From positions 1 through 49,135 of the forward strand of contig CALIJE010000026.1 of NCBI GenBank assembly GCA_938017825.1: DNA of 49,135 nt. The letters run 5' to 3'. The notes beneath the pieces were generated by a model. It was not told where the DNA came from, did not search any database, and was given only the letters and a program-made list of their open reading frames with translations. This stretch comes from an uncultured Flavobacteriaceae bacterium. Lineage in GTDB: Bacteria; Bacteroidota; Bacteroidia; Flavobacteriales; Flavobacteriaceae. Of this stretch, positions 1 to 9,329 are shown piece after piece (the first letter of the stretch is position 1; the number at the start of each line of letters is the position of its first letter). The translations under genes and the position numbers were made by a program.

Positions 1-1
1 G

Positions 2-850
2 GTTGTGTACAAAGACCATATCATAGCAGAGCACTATATTGACGGTTTTAACGAAGAAACACCCGTTCTTGGGTGGAGCATGACTAAAAGTGTGCTAGCA
101 ACGCTTTATGGTATCCTGGAATATCAAGGGAAGCTAAATACATCTCGGGCCGCGCCAATTAGCAGTTGGCAAAACGATGATCGTAAGAACATTACCATCG
201 ACAATTTGTTGCGTATGGAAAGTGGACTAGAATGGGAAGAAGATTATGCGGCAATTTCAGATGTGACCAAAATGCTCTTTCTGGAAGAAGACATGACCGC
301 TTCCCAGGCAAGAAAAGATGCACTTGGGGCTCCCGGGGAAATATGGAATTATTCCTCGGGTACCACCAATTTACTCTCAGGACTTTTGAGAAGACAGTTC
401 TCCTCCCATCAGGAATATTTGAATTTCCCGTACGCTGCTTTGATCGACAAAATAGGGATGCATTCAATGCTTCTCGAAGCGGATATGAGTGGCAACTATG
501 TGGGCTCGTCCTATGGCTGGGCCAGCACAAGCGATTGGGCCAAATTCGGACTCCTTTATTTGCACAAGGGCCATTGGAACGGCACCCAGCTCTTTGCTCC
601 GGAATGGGTTGACTATGTAACCACACCTACCCAAAATTCAGATGGGGTTTACGGCGCTCATTTTTGGCTCAATTCGGCCGGTAAGTATCCCGATGCTCCA
701 CGCGATGTATATTCTGCCAACGGTTTTCAGGGTCAACGTGTATTTATTGTCCCCTCTAAAGACCTGGTCATTGTTCGCACGGGTTTGGGCGATGAATCCG
801 TTTTCGATTCGAACGCACTCTTGCGCGATGTCATTGCGGCAATTGATTAA
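2..850 (+). CDS. Beta-lactamase-related serine hydrolase (5' end missing)
   Basis: Member of the class C beta-lactamase/esterase-like serine hydrolase superfamily (PF00144 type). The reading frame is open to the left edge, so the N-terminus, including any signal peptide, lies outside the window; about 282 residues remain. The nucleophile motif SMTK (Ser-x-x-Lys) is near residue 25 of the visible part, followed by a YSS triplet in WNYSSGTT that fits the Tyr-x-Ser/Asn second motif. The C-terminal block GQRVFIVPSKDLVIVRTG is typical of these esterase-like members. The substrate cannot be told: relatives include esterases, peptidases and true beta-lactamases, and general cell-wall or ester hydrolysis is more likely than antibiotic resistance. 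It converges with menB, with a bidirectional terminator between them. Confidence 0.85.
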   Translation, partial: VVYKDHIIAEHYIDGFNEETPVLGWSMTKSVLATLYGILEYQGKLNTSRAAPISSWQNDDRKNITIDNLLRMESGLEWEEDYAAISDVTKMLFLEEDMTASQARKDALGAPGEIWNYSSGTTNLLSGLLRRQFSSHQEYLNFPYAALIDKIGMHSMLLEADMSGNYVGSSYGWASTSDWAKFGLLYLHKGHWNGTQLFAPEWVDYVTTPTQNSDGVYGAHFWLNSAGKYPDAPRDVYSANGFQGQRVFIVPSKDLVIVRTGLGDESVFDSNALLRDVIAAID

Positions 851-1065
851 ATTGAAGATCCTAGAAGAGAACCGATATCGGATGCTTAGTGGACGAAATG
901 GACTGTTTCTATTCGTAGGCAAAATAGCAAATAACAATTTTTAAGGGCTACACAACAACTTTCCCTAGGAACACAACAATAGTTTCGTGGCGTCGTCATA
1001 GCGGTGTAAGTTTACATCATAATAATCAACCAATAATTTTTTTCATTTTCATATAGTGTTCTCGT

Positions 1066-1100
1066 AAAAGGGCCCCTTCTTAATTGAAGAGGCCCTTTTT
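1066..1100. terminator. Bidirectional rho-independent terminator
   Basis: The arm AAAAGGGCC (1066-1074) pairs with GGCCCTTTT (1091-1099). Inside it is a second short stem (CTTC/GAAG) after one C-A mismatch, closed by a TTAATT loop. T-runs occur on both strands, so it can end both the serine hydrolase transcript and the convergent menB transcript. Confidence 0.85.
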
Positions 1101-1125
1101 AGTTGGTTGCTATTTGTATGATATC

Positions 1126-1968
1126 TTAGGGAATCCACTTATCTTTTCCAAAGTCGGGCTTTCGCTTTTCTAAAAAGGCATTGCGACCTTCTTTAGCTTC
1201 CGCTGTACCATAGGCCAAGCGTGTAGCTTCGCCAGCGAAAACTTGTTGCCCCACCATACCATCGTCGGTAAGATTCATAGCGAATTTCAACATTTTTATA
1301 GAAGTCGGGGATTTTTCCAAAACCTCTTGTGCCCATTGATAAGCCGTAGCCTCTAGTTCATCATGAGGAACAACTGCATTTACCATACCCATCTCATAGG
1401 CTTCCTGAGCAGAGTAGTTTCTTCCCAAAAAGAAGATTTCTCGAGCCTTTTTCTGTCCGACCATTTTAGCAAGGTATGCAGAGCCATAGCCCGCATCAAA
1501 ACTAGTAACATCGGCATCGGTTTGTTTGAAAATAGCATGTTCTTTGCTTGCCAAGGTCATATCGCAAACTACATGTAAGCTATGTCCTCCACCAACGGCC
1601 CAGCCAGGCACTACGGCAATGACCACCTTTGGCATAAAACGAATTTGACGCTGAACTTCCAAAATGTTCAAGCGATGCATGCCGTCATCGCCAACATATC
1701 CTTGTTCTCCCCTAGCCTTTTGATCACCACCACTACAGAATGCATAAACGCCATCTTTGGTAGAGGGGCCTTCAGCCGACAGCAAAACCACCCCGATAGA
1801 GGTATCTTCCTGTGCATCATAAAATGCTTTATAGAGTTCACTGGTCGTTTTAGGACGAAAGGCATTGCGTACATTAGGACGGTTGAAGGCAATACGCGCC
1901 ACCCCGTCACTTTTCATATAGGTGATGTCTTCGAATTCAATGGCAGTTTGCCAGTTGGGAGTTTTCAT
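1126..1968 (-). CDS. menB: 1,4-dihydroxy-2-naphthoyl-CoA synthase
   Basis: Crotonase-family enzyme that closes the second ring of the naphthoquinone (o-succinylbenzoyl-CoA to DHNA-CoA) in menaquinone synthesis, in the cytoplasm. The 280-residue length matches the family. Visible blocks are YAFCSGGDQ (about 76-83), GWAVGGGHSLH (122-132; oxyanion-hole region), SFDAGYGSAYLA (156-167), LGRNYSAQEAYEMGMVN, and a WIP C-terminus. The segment FKQTDAD places Asp at about residue 151, where bicarbonate-dependent MenB enzymes such as E. coli's have Gly. This suggests the bicarbonate-independent type seen in Mycobacterium. The ATG lies about 30 bases after a TAACTTTG promoter element. No other men genes are next to it. 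Confidence 0.96.
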   Translation of the reverse strand: MKTPNWQTAIEFEDITYMKSDGVARIAFNRPNVRNAFRPKTTSELYKAFYDAQEDTSIGVVLLSAEGPSTKDGVYAFCSGGDQKARGEQGYVGDDGMHRLNILEVQRQIRFMPKVVIAVVPGWAVGGGHSLHVVCDMTLASKEHAIFKQTDADVTSFDAGYGSAYLAKMVGQKKAREIFFLGRNYSAQEAYEMGMVNAVVPHDELEATAYQWAQEVLEKSPTSIKMLKFAMNLTDDGMVGQQVFAGEATRLAYGTAEAKEGRNAFLEKRKPDFGKDKWIP

Positions 1969-1998
1969 AGTCGCAAATTAGAATGGCATTATTAGGTG

Positions 1999-2006
1999 CA
2001 AAGTTA
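1999..2006 (-). promoter_or_regulatory. Bacteroidota -7 box before menB
   Basis: Read on the minus strand this is TAACTTTG, an exact match to the Bacteroidota TAnnTTTG -7 element, placed 30 bases before the menB ATG. I see no clear TTG -33 element at the expected spacing, so the call rests on the -7 box and its position. Confidence 0.45.
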
Positions 2007-2075
2007 AGGAAACATTTGAGCACCCATTGTTACATAAGGAGCTTTTGACTTCAAGTTTTGTCTTGTAGAACCAGA

Positions 2076-2894
2076 CTATTCCCCAATGCTGCCCAATTCG
2101 ATACCTTCTGAATACGCCACTCGGATATTATTTTCATGAAACAGTTTTTTAACAGCCTTATGTGATTCAAATGTGGCCGTCCAATAATTACTGGGCAATA
2201 CAAAAGGGCGAATTGCCAATACGACATTATGGCTATCAAAATTTTCGATCCCGACTTCCGGGGCAGGGTCGTTCAATACCGTTGGAAGCTCGGCCAAGGC
2301 CTTTATAATTAGTTCCTGAACTTTGGGAAAATCCTCCTCATATGGAATATGGGCGTTCAACTCTAGGCGCACGATTCCTTTTTCGGAATAATTGGTGACC
2401 ACCCCATCGGTTATTTTAGAATTTGGTACGATTAAGGTCTTGCTACCCGGAGTCACCAAAATGGTATTGAATATTCCTATTTCCTCAACCTTTCCAAAGG
2501 AATCATCAACCTGTATCCAATCGTGCACCTTATAGGGTTTTAGGAATAGGATGAGAATACCCGACGCGAAATTACCGAGACTGCCCTGCAAGGATATGCC
2601 AACGGCAAAACCCATAGCGGCCACGATGGTTACCAATCCTGAAAGTTCTACACCCAAGATCGAAACCGCGATCAACAACAATATGATCTTGAGGATAGTA
2701 GACACAAATGAAATGATAAATGGCCTCATGGTGTCCGATATTTTGAACTTGGCCAGGCTTTTCGACAGTAATTTGTCTACCTTCTTGAGCAGTTTAAAAC
2801 CAATCCATAATAATAAAACGGCTCCAAAAACACGGGGAGCGAATTCAATTACTTTTTCTAAAATAAGACTAGAATATTCGGTGATCGTTTCCAT
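2076..2894 (-). CDS. MscS-family mechanosensitive ion channel
   Basis: Small-conductance mechanosensitive channel homologue of 272 residues, close to E. coli MscS (286). Three hydrophobic segments are visible, about residues 20-40, 58-80 and 83-112. The third carries the pore-helix pattern MGFAVGISLQGSLGNFASG, rich in Gly and Ala, and runs into FLKPYKVHDWIQV, the start of the beta domain. The middle domain has the typical TLIVPNSKITDGVVTNYS stretch. Expected role: a homotetrameric or heptameric inner-membrane pore that releases solutes on hypo-osmotic shock. It is transcribed alone in the same direction as menB, with about 100 bases between them. Confidence 0.93.
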   Translation of the reverse strand: METITEYSSLILEKVIEFAPRVFGAVLLLWIGFKLLKKVDKLLSKSLAKFKISDTMRPFIISFVSTILKIILLLIAVSILGVELSGLVTIVAAMGFAVGISLQGSLGNFASGILILFLKPYKVHDWIQVDDSFGKVEEIGIFNTILVTPGSKTLIVPNSKITDGVVTNYSEKGIVRLELNAHIPYEEDFPKVQELIIKALAELPTVLNDPAPEVGIENFDSHNVVLAIRPFVLPSNYWTATFESHKAVKKLFHENNIRVAYSEGIELGSIGE

Positions 2895-3070
2895 AGGTAC
2901 TGATGAACTGTTATCTTTTTTCGAATTCCAAACTGGGGAAGGGAATTTAGTCTTGTCTTTTAGAAGATAAAAGACGATTTGAAGATACTATTTTTTTAAC
3001 TTTTAGGTAGGTATGCAATCTATTTTACTTTTAGACCAACCTTAGTTTCGATTAACGTAATATCTAACAC

Positions 3071-3889
3071 TTAAAGTACCAAAGGGGGTTCTGGAGCCGC
3101 AATGTCGATAAAATCGGGCTGCTGATGCACAATATCTTGCCACATGGGTTGGAAACTGAAATAACCTGCCAAAGGAAATCCCACTTCGTAATTTCGGGTA
3201 TGCAAAGCCACATCATGACCAATTTTTATGGGCTCTTTGCCAGTGGCCTCAGCCAAGAGTTGCGATTGGCACGTTCGTTCCATGGTGACAAACCAGAAAA
3301 CACATTCTTCTATACTATGCCCTACCGTTAATAAACCATGGTTTTGTAGAATTACGGCCTTCTTATCGGCAAGGGCAACACCTATTCGATCCCCTTCGCT
3401 TAGATCTTCGACTACACCTGTATAATCATCGAACAAACCATGGTCCTCATAAAATATACAAGAATCTTGGGTAAGAGGGTCTAGCAATTTGCCCATGGCA
3501 GACCATGTTTTGCCATAAACGGTATGCGAATGCGCGGCAGCGACGACATCTGGTCTTGCCTTGTGGATAGCTGCATGAATGGCAAAAGCGGCCTTGTTCA
3601 ATGCGGGGTGTTTTCCTGCCACGATTTCTCCTTTTTCATTGACCAAAATGAGATCTGACATTTTGATACGGTTAAAGGAAACCCCAAATGGATTTACCCA
3701 AAAGCAATCGGTATGTTCCGGATCTCTGCAGGTAATATGACCCGCAACACCCTCGGAAAAACCAAATTTCCCAAAGATACGGTATGCCCCTGCAAGCATG
3801 GTTTTCAGGTAATGCCGTTGGGCCTCTACAGTATCGAATTTGGGATAGGAAATCAATTTTTCAACACCAGGAGGATTCTGTACAGCCAT
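3071..3889 (-). CDS. Class II aldolase/adducin-domain protein
   Basis: Single class II aldolase/adducin head domain covering most of 272 residues. The zinc-site HSH motif is seen at residues 120-122 (AAAHSHTVYG) and the third His in QNHGLLTVG near residue 184. N-terminal blocks GFSEGVAGHITCRDPE and FWVNPFGVSFNRI are typical of the family. The catalytic Glu of sugar-phosphate aldolases (usually in PSSE) is not evident: the matching stretch reads HPALNKAAFAIHAAIH. That resembles the adducin-like group rather than a proven fuculose- or ribulose-phosphate enzyme, so the reaction cannot be assigned. No sugar-catabolism genes lie nearby. Confidence 0.85.
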   Translation of the reverse strand: MAVQNPPGVEKLISYPKFDTVEAQRHYLKTMLAGAYRIFGKFGFSEGVAGHITCRDPEHTDCFWVNPFGVSFNRIKMSDLILVNEKGEIVAGKHPALNKAAFAIHAAIHKARPDVVAAAHSHTVYGKTWSAMGKLLDPLTQDSCIFYEDHGLFDDYTGVVEDLSEGDRIGVALADKKAVILQNHGLLTVGHSIEECVFWFVTMERTCQSQLLAEATGKEPIKIGHDVALHTRNYEVGFPLAGYFSFQPMWQDIVHQQPDFIDIAAPEPPLVL

Positions 3890-3958
3890 TCTATAAAATT
3901 TGTGGTTCGTTTTTTTTAATATGTAGAGTTGAAGCGTCGGTTCTTAAGATTAAGGAAA

Positions 3959-6286
3959 TTAGCTTTTGGTAGCATCATAAATCGATAGGCGCTCGGCAAG
4001 CTGCTTCGCCTTTTGCAAGGGTATATACTCCTCATCCGCATTGGCCCAATATTTCAGGGCAATATTCAGATTCTCGGTGGCTTCTTTCTTATTTTCATTT
4101 TCCAAGAGCGTTGCCATTAAATAATAGTAAATAGGATCGTCTGGCTTTTGATCAATAGTTCTTTGAAGAAGGTCTTTAGCAATGGCTATCTCACCTGATT
4201 TGATATAAATATTTACAAGAAAGTATCTTTTTTGATCAAAAAGTTTTCTGATTTTCCCATTATCCTGATTCAATGTTTCCAGACATTTTTCATAGTCTTT
4301 TGCCACATAGGCAGTCAACAGATCGTAATATTCCAAAAACCCTTCACCTAGGGTTTTGAATTGTTCTCTGCATGACAATTGAACCGTATTGGAATCCTCA
4401 AAGTAATCTCGTTCGATTAAGTTGGTAATTGCCAAACAATCATAAATTAAGGCAGACTCAGGAGAATACTTTTCCAACTTGGTTATAATTTCCTTTACGC
4501 GCTCTGGTTGGCCAATTGATTGATACAATTCGGATTTTGCGAAAAAAGTTCTCGGAATCATAGCAGTTAACGGCATTTGTCGAATACCTTGTGCTTCATA
4601 CGTATCATAAGACTCGAGCGACTTGTTAATTTGGCCAGACATACGTAACAAATAGCCCTTTGTCCATATATAACTCAGACTATCTGCAAGTGTAGTGGCT
4701 TGTTGCAATCCTTTGTCGATTCTAGTGTTCGCCTTGTACATAGCCAAATCCCTGAAGTCTAAGTAGGCCAAACTGGTTTGAATCGATGTCTTCAAGGGGT
4801 CCATGGTCTCTTCCTCCAAGTATAATTCTCTGGCTTTATCAAGTTTGCCTTGTTTTTCATAAATATCGGCAAACTTCATTTTATCCTGTTCTCGATCTGG
4901 AAAAGCGCTACTGAACTTTTGGAGTGTTTTTTCTGCCTCCAAGTAGTCTTCATCCTGTACCTGCAAGTCATATAGTGCCAATAGGCCTTTCTCTATATTA
5001 CCGTTGTCTATGGCCTCTTGTAGAAGAACTTTGGTGCTGTCAATTCCGTAATTCACCATATAGATGGGAAGTAGACGTTCATAAGGCTGAAAATCATACG
5101 GAAACATCTTTCTGCGCAATTCTTGCAATTTGATAGATGCTTCTGTTTTATTGGTAAGTCCGTATAACAATTCCTTAGCTCCGAATTGCATACGCTCTGG
5201 CAGTGCCGCACCATATTTTACAGCATTCGTTATATGCACAACGGCCTCATCTTGACGTCCCAATGCGAAGATTGCTCCACCTAGGCCTAAAGAACAAATC
5301 GAACAAGTGGGGTCAAGATCTACGGCATTTTGAGCCAAGCGTGTGGCTTCCTCCATAGCCGTAGGGTTCAATAAAAATGTATTTGTTGATAAAACGATAT
5401 TCTTTAGAGCTTCTTGATTGGCCGATACCAAGGCAGAAGCAGGCAGATTTACTTCGTTTTGAACCTTCTCCAACGGATTTGGTATGTTATCAAATATTTG
5501 TTGCTTTATTTCATCAATGGCCGCGTAGGGATCTTCATTTGACGCCTTGAGTTCAATTATACTTTTTCCGTCTTTAGAACTATACAGGTTCCCCGTTAAG
5601 ACACAGGTGTTATTTTCAAATGAATATGAAATATTAGTAAAATAATCACTGCGCGATTTTCTGGCAATTTCCCGGAGCATACCAACATTTGGCAATTTAA
5701 GTGGCTCAAGACCCAAACGATTATAAAACCTGTGCAATTCGAATTGTGATTCGGCATAAAACTCTGGCCGCTGGTTTAAGTCTAGCTGTAATAAGTAAGA
5801 GAAGGCTGTACTCCACCATTCCTGAGCAACATCACCGGTCTTATTTTCAAACTGAAAACAGGCAACTGACTTCACTTTATTAAGGGAGGGTACAACCGCC
5901 TCTATTCGATCCCCTTCTTCATTGGTAAGTTGCAGAACCTCTGCCTGTTCGGCCGCCTTGGCTTCACCATTGAAAAGTAGCCCGCCCAAGAGTAAGGCCA
6001 AGACCAAGTTTCCAATAACGGCAAATTTGGGCCATTTCAATTTCCCTTTCGTAGTAATCGGACTCAGCTTGCCACCAAAATAAATGAGAATTACGATAGC
6101 CGGTAAGAGTGCAAACCAGACCAACATATACTTATCAACCAGATTCTCGCTTAAATCGTAGCGTCCGATTATAAAATTCAAAAATTGCAAGAGACCAAAA
6201 CCAATTGCAAAGTATGAACCTACATATTGAGGGACTTTTTTTTCCCATAAAGCTTGGAATCCTATTTTGTTGTTTTCTTCGGTCAT
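3959..6286 (-). CDS. Membrane protein with TolB-like domain and TPR repeats
   Basis: 775 residues. The N-terminus has three likely membrane helices (about 20-42, 52-70 and 86-104). After a short linker comes a stretch beginning SVACFQFENKTGDVAQEWW, which resembles the VAVLPFEN(L)SGD opening of TolB-like/FlgO-type domains found in TPR proteins and in some adenylate cyclases. No cyclase or helix-turn-helix domain is present. From about residue 285 to the end the protein is helical with repeated TPR-like pairs (for example NAVDLDPTC, RELYLEEETMDPL, LLQRTIDQKPDDP). It is probably an inner-membrane scaffold with soluble TPRs, function unknown. It stands alone between an aldolase-like gene and a glycosyltransferase. 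Confidence 0.7.
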   Translation of the reverse strand: MTEENNKIGFQALWEKKVPQYVGSYFAIGFGLLQFLNFIIGRYDLSENLVDKYMLVWFALLPAIVILIYFGGKLSPITTKGKLKWPKFAVIGNLVLALLLGGLLFNGEAKAAEQAEVLQLTNEEGDRIEAVVPSLNKVKSVACFQFENKTGDVAQEWWSTAFSYLLQLDLNQRPEFYAESQFELHRFYNRLGLEPLKLPNVGMLREIARKSRSDYFTNISYSFENNTCVLTGNLYSSKDGKSIIELKASNEDPYAAIDEIKQQIFDNIPNPLEKVQNEVNLPASALVSANQEALKNIVLSTNTFLLNPTAMEEATRLAQNAVDLDPTCSICSLGLGGAIFALGRQDEAVVHITNAVKYGAALPERMQFGAKELLYGLTNKTEASIKLQELRRKMFPYDFQPYERLLPIYMVNYGIDSTKVLLQEAIDNGNIEKGLLALYDLQVQDEDYLEAEKTLQKFSSAFPDREQDKMKFADIYEKQGKLDKARELYLEEETMDPLKTSIQTSLAYLDFRDLAMYKANTRIDKGLQQATTLADSLSYIWTKGYLLRMSGQINKSLESYDTYEAQGIRQMPLTAMIPRTFFAKSELYQSIGQPERVKEIITKLEKYSPESALIYDCLAITNLIERDYFEDSNTVQLSCREQFKTLGEGFLEYYDLLTAYVAKDYEKCLETLNQDNGKIRKLFDQKRYFLVNIYIKSGEIAIAKDLLQRTIDQKPDDPIYYYLMATLLENENKKEATENLNIALKYWANADEEYIPLQKAKQLAERLSIYDATKS

Positions 6287-6341
6287 AGCCTACTAAAATA
6301 ACGAAGAAATTGCTAATATGCCCCCTTGATCGAGCAAAAAG

Positions 6342-7583
6342 TTACACTTCACCATTCTTTGCCGAAATCCACTTTGACATGTACTTGTTACTTGCCAAAG
6401 TATGATGCTGCAAAAGCGAGCCAGTAAAGTTTTGTGCTCGGTGTTTTTCAAGATTTACATAGATCTTTTCAAGTCGCGCCGCCAAAAGGCCCTTTATTTT
6501 CTGGTCATCATAGATTTGATTTACGATGACAAATCCGTTTTGTTGTGCCTTTAGCCAAGCGTCTTTGGAATTGTGCAGTGCAATCGCCCCTTGGGCAAAT
6601 TTATCGACCTCATTGGATATGGTCCCTGAAAAGAGCAGATCGCCATGCATCCCTTCAGCACCAATAGTTGTGGTAACACTTGGAGTGCCATATTGCATGG
6701 CATCGATTAATTTACCTTTGAGTCCAGCCCCAAAACGCAGCGGAGCCAGGTTGACCCTTGATCGCTGAAAGACCAACTGTTTGTTCTCTGCCCGACCATG
6801 TACCAAAAAACCTTGTTTTGGACTATTCATTTGTACAACTTTCTGCGGAAGATAGGCCCCATAAATATGTAGCTTCGCATTGGGTAGGCCCATCCGAATC
6901 AGAGGCCAAATTGCTGTATTAAGCCAACTTATAGCATCCAAATTGGGCGTGTGCTTCCCGTTGCCCATAAAAATGAAATCGATTCGTTCTTCAAAAGCCG
7001 GACAATTTTCCTGTTCTTTTTTGGAAATATGCTTAAGCATAAAAGGTAGGTGAAGCAGCAAATTTTTGTCCAATCCTACGACATTTTCCAACAGCTGCAT
7101 TTCAACCGAGGAGATAATCAGCGATACATCTGATCGATATATACTCGCAATTTCCCTTTTGGCAATGTCTGCTTTGAGCCATTCTTCGGTCGTCCATTCG
7201 ATATTTTGTTTGAAGGTTGTTTCTTTTGTTTTGCGCAAAGAATGAAGATCTTCTGTATCGAGAACGCGAAGGGCCTGTGGGGCAAATTCGGCAACCCGCC
7301 ATCCGAATTGTTCCTCCATAGGAAAACGATCGAAAAGTACCATTTGGGGTTGCAGTTCTTTAATGAAGGTATCGAAACTACGGTGGTTTAGACGTATCGT
7401 CCTTTGATGGATTCCGAGTTGTTCTAAGTTCATCGACAAATCGGAAACACTTGCAGTACTGGCAAAGGTAATTTGATAGCCCTCTGAAAGAAAAAAACCT
7501 ATGAGGCGTTGCATTCTTCCGCCAGCGGCCGTGGCTGTCGGTTCAGGCCATGTAGTTCCTATGATGAGGAGTTTTCTTTTCAT
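6342..7583 (-). CDS. Glycosyltransferase, GT4-like (group 1)
   Basis: 413-residue GT-B fold glycosyltransferase. The chosen ATG gives MKRKLLIIGTTWPEP, a clean first beta strand of the donor/acceptor Rossmann domain, with the Gly-rich AAGGRMQRL right after it. An upstream in-frame ATG at 7661 would add 26 unlike residues and is less likely. The C-terminal half contains IDFIFMGNGKHTPNLDA, AKLHIYGAYLP, and the family signature FGAGLKGKLIDAMQYGTPSVTT followed by GAEGM, which binds the sugar nucleotide. Donor and acceptor are unknown. No other polysaccharide genes adjoin it, and the related operon lies 5 kb away. Confidence 0.85.
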   Translation of the reverse strand: MKRKLLIIGTTWPEPTATAAGGRMQRLIGFFLSEGYQITFASTASVSDLSMNLEQLGIHQRTIRLNHRSFDTFIKELQPQMVLFDRFPMEEQFGWRVAEFAPQALRVLDTEDLHSLRKTKETTFKQNIEWTTEEWLKADIAKREIASIYRSDVSLIISSVEMQLLENVVGLDKNLLLHLPFMLKHISKKEQENCPAFEERIDFIFMGNGKHTPNLDAISWLNTAIWPLIRMGLPNAKLHIYGAYLPQKVVQMNSPKQGFLVHGRAENKQLVFQRSRVNLAPLRFGAGLKGKLIDAMQYGTPSVTTTIGAEGMHGDLLFSGTISNEVDKFAQGAIALHNSKDAWLKAQQNGFVIVNQIYDDQKIKGLLAARLEKIYVNLEKHRAQNFTGSLLQHHTLASNKYMSKWISAKNGEV

Positions 7584-7688
7584 GCGTCTTAGGTAATCGT
7601 AGACACCTTGGAACAATGCCAAGAACCTGCTTAATTGTTCAACTAGACAATGACCGCTCAAACACGATTGCCATCGTAGTATGCAATT

Positions 7689-9197
7689 TTACATTTTTTG
7701 CGCAAACTTCTTGGAGATACTCGACCGCAAACGGCGTTCATAATCTTCTTCGAGCCATTCCTTGTAGTTCTTTGTATTGTTCATAATACAGTACGAATAT
7801 TGCTTCACCCGAAACTGTATTTCCTCTTTTAGCTGTTTGGCCAGAATACGGGCATCAAAAACATCTTCGGCATTTTCAACACAAATATTAGCATGTTGCT
7901 CAATACTTTTTTCCAATACTATTTTTGAACGCAGGCCTTGCGCAAAGATTTTCTTATACTCTGCCTTAATGTCGAATTCGATGTTCTTGGATTTACTGAA
8001 CTGGGCCCGCAAAGCTTCGGGCATTTCGTAAATGAATTCACGTTCAATATCCTCATCGTTCTTTATGTTTTCTAAGAAAAAGTCTGGAAAATGAAAGATT
8101 TCCTGCCAATCAATGGGAGCATCCCACATACCGAACCGGGCAATATTGTTACCCATGTCAATTACAGTGAACTCATCCTTATTCGGAAGGGTACGTGAAC
8201 CACGCCCGATCATTTGAAAATATAGAGTCAGCGATCTAGTGGCCCGATTAAGGATAATCGTCTCTACCGTGGGTTCATCGAAACCAGTTGTCAGAATACT
8301 GACCGAAGTTAAAATGGCATCTGGTGTTTCGGCAAACCAGCTCAAAATTTCTTTTCGTTCCGTTGCGGTATTTTTATTGTCTAGGTGTCGAATATTAAAG
8401 CCTGCTTTTTTGAAGGTCTCGTAAACATAGCGAGAGGTATTGATACCATTATTGAAAATCAATGTTTTGGTCCCCTTGGCTATTTCACTGTAGCCCGTCA
8501 TCAACTTGCTGAGCATACTTTGGTTGCCATAGAGCTCATCGGAGGACTTTACGGTATAGTCCCCATTAATGCCCAACTTTAAACTTTGCAAGCTTACGTC
8601 GTAGTTGTACATATTGGCCTTCGCCAAGAACTTCTTTTTGATCAAAGCCCCAATAGACTCCCCAATGATCAACTTTTGATAGTTGTCTTTCATTGGGAGT
8701 TTGATATTTGAACTCAAGGGTGTGGCGGTAACCCCTAAAATCGTGGAATTCTCAAAGTACTTAAACAACTTCCGAAAAGAGTTATAATGGGCTTCATCTA
8801 TGATAACCAAACCGATATTGTTTATCTCTACCTTTTCTTCCTGCAGTCTGTTATTAAGGGTTTCGACCATGGCCACGAAGCACATGTACTCATCTTGATC
8901 GTGAAGTTCTTTCACCTCACTATTGATAATCTTGTTTTTTACCCCAAAGCCACTTAACATGGTTGAGGTTTGCACACTCAGTTCAATGCGATGGGTAAGT
9001 ACGACTACTTTTTTCTTTTTTTCCTCGATATACCTTCTAGCGATTTCGGAAAAAACGACCGTTTTTCCACCCCCGGTCGGCAATTGATATAAGAGATTGC
9101 CAGTATCAGCTTTGTCCAAATGCTCGAATATGGTATTCAAATCGGCAATTTGGTAGTCGTAAAGAGTTTTTTGAGCGGTTCCTTTTTGAAGTTCCAA
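7689..9197 (-). CDS. DEAD/DEAH-box (superfamily 2) helicase
   Basis: 502 residues. The N-terminal helicase domain has a Q-motif-like TLYDYQIADL, Walker A PTGGGKT (40-46), DEAH (134-137) and motif III in GVTATPL. The C-terminal helicase domain has TTGFDEP and the arginine-finger motif QMIGRGSR. This is the SSL2/type III restriction-subunit-like layout. After about residue 350 there is a charged helical tail with no recognised nuclease domain, and no methylase or specificity gene is adjacent, so a repair or RNA role is as likely as restriction. The start is TTG: the next Met is after Walker A, and there is no ATG in frame close upstream. Confidence 0.88.
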   Translation of the reverse strand: MELQKGTAQKTLYDYQIADLNTIFEHLDKADTGNLLYQLPTGGGKTVVFSEIARRYIEEKKKKVVVLTHRIELSVQTSTMLSGFGVKNKIINSEVKELHDQDEYMCFVAMVETLNNRLQEEKVEINNIGLVIIDEAHYNSFRKLFKYFENSTILGVTATPLSSNIKLPMKDNYQKLIIGESIGALIKKKFLAKANMYNYDVSLQSLKLGINGDYTVKSSDELYGNQSMLSKLMTGYSEIAKGTKTLIFNNGINTSRYVYETFKKAGFNIRHLDNKNTATERKEILSWFAETPDAILTSVSILTTGFDEPTVETIILNRATRSLTLYFQMIGRGSRTLPNKDEFTVIDMGNNIARFGMWDAPIDWQEIFHFPDFFLENIKNDEDIEREFIYEMPEALRAQFSKSKNIEFDIKAEYKKIFAQGLRSKIVLEKSIEQHANICVENAEDVFDARILAKQLKEEIQFRVKQYSYCIMNNTKNYKEWLEEDYERRLRSSISKKFAQKM

Positions 9198-9329
9198 GTA
9201 GGGAAATGGTTTTAGTTCTTTGAAGGTCGATTTTAGACCAACCCTAATTTTGCAAAACTAAAGGAAATTAACGCTTAGAAAAAATCTTAACGCAGGAAAA
9301 AATCACCAAGAGGGCTACTTGTCTGATTA

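Noticed and set aside
7584..7661. Upstream ATG of the GT4 gene
   Set aside because: The extra 26 residues precede a perfect first Rossmann strand at MKRKLLIIG and show no signal-peptide character.
7689..9197. Reading the helicase as part of a restriction-modification or defence island
   Set aside because: No methylase, specificity, nuclease or other defence gene is adjacent; neighbours are metabolic or unknown.
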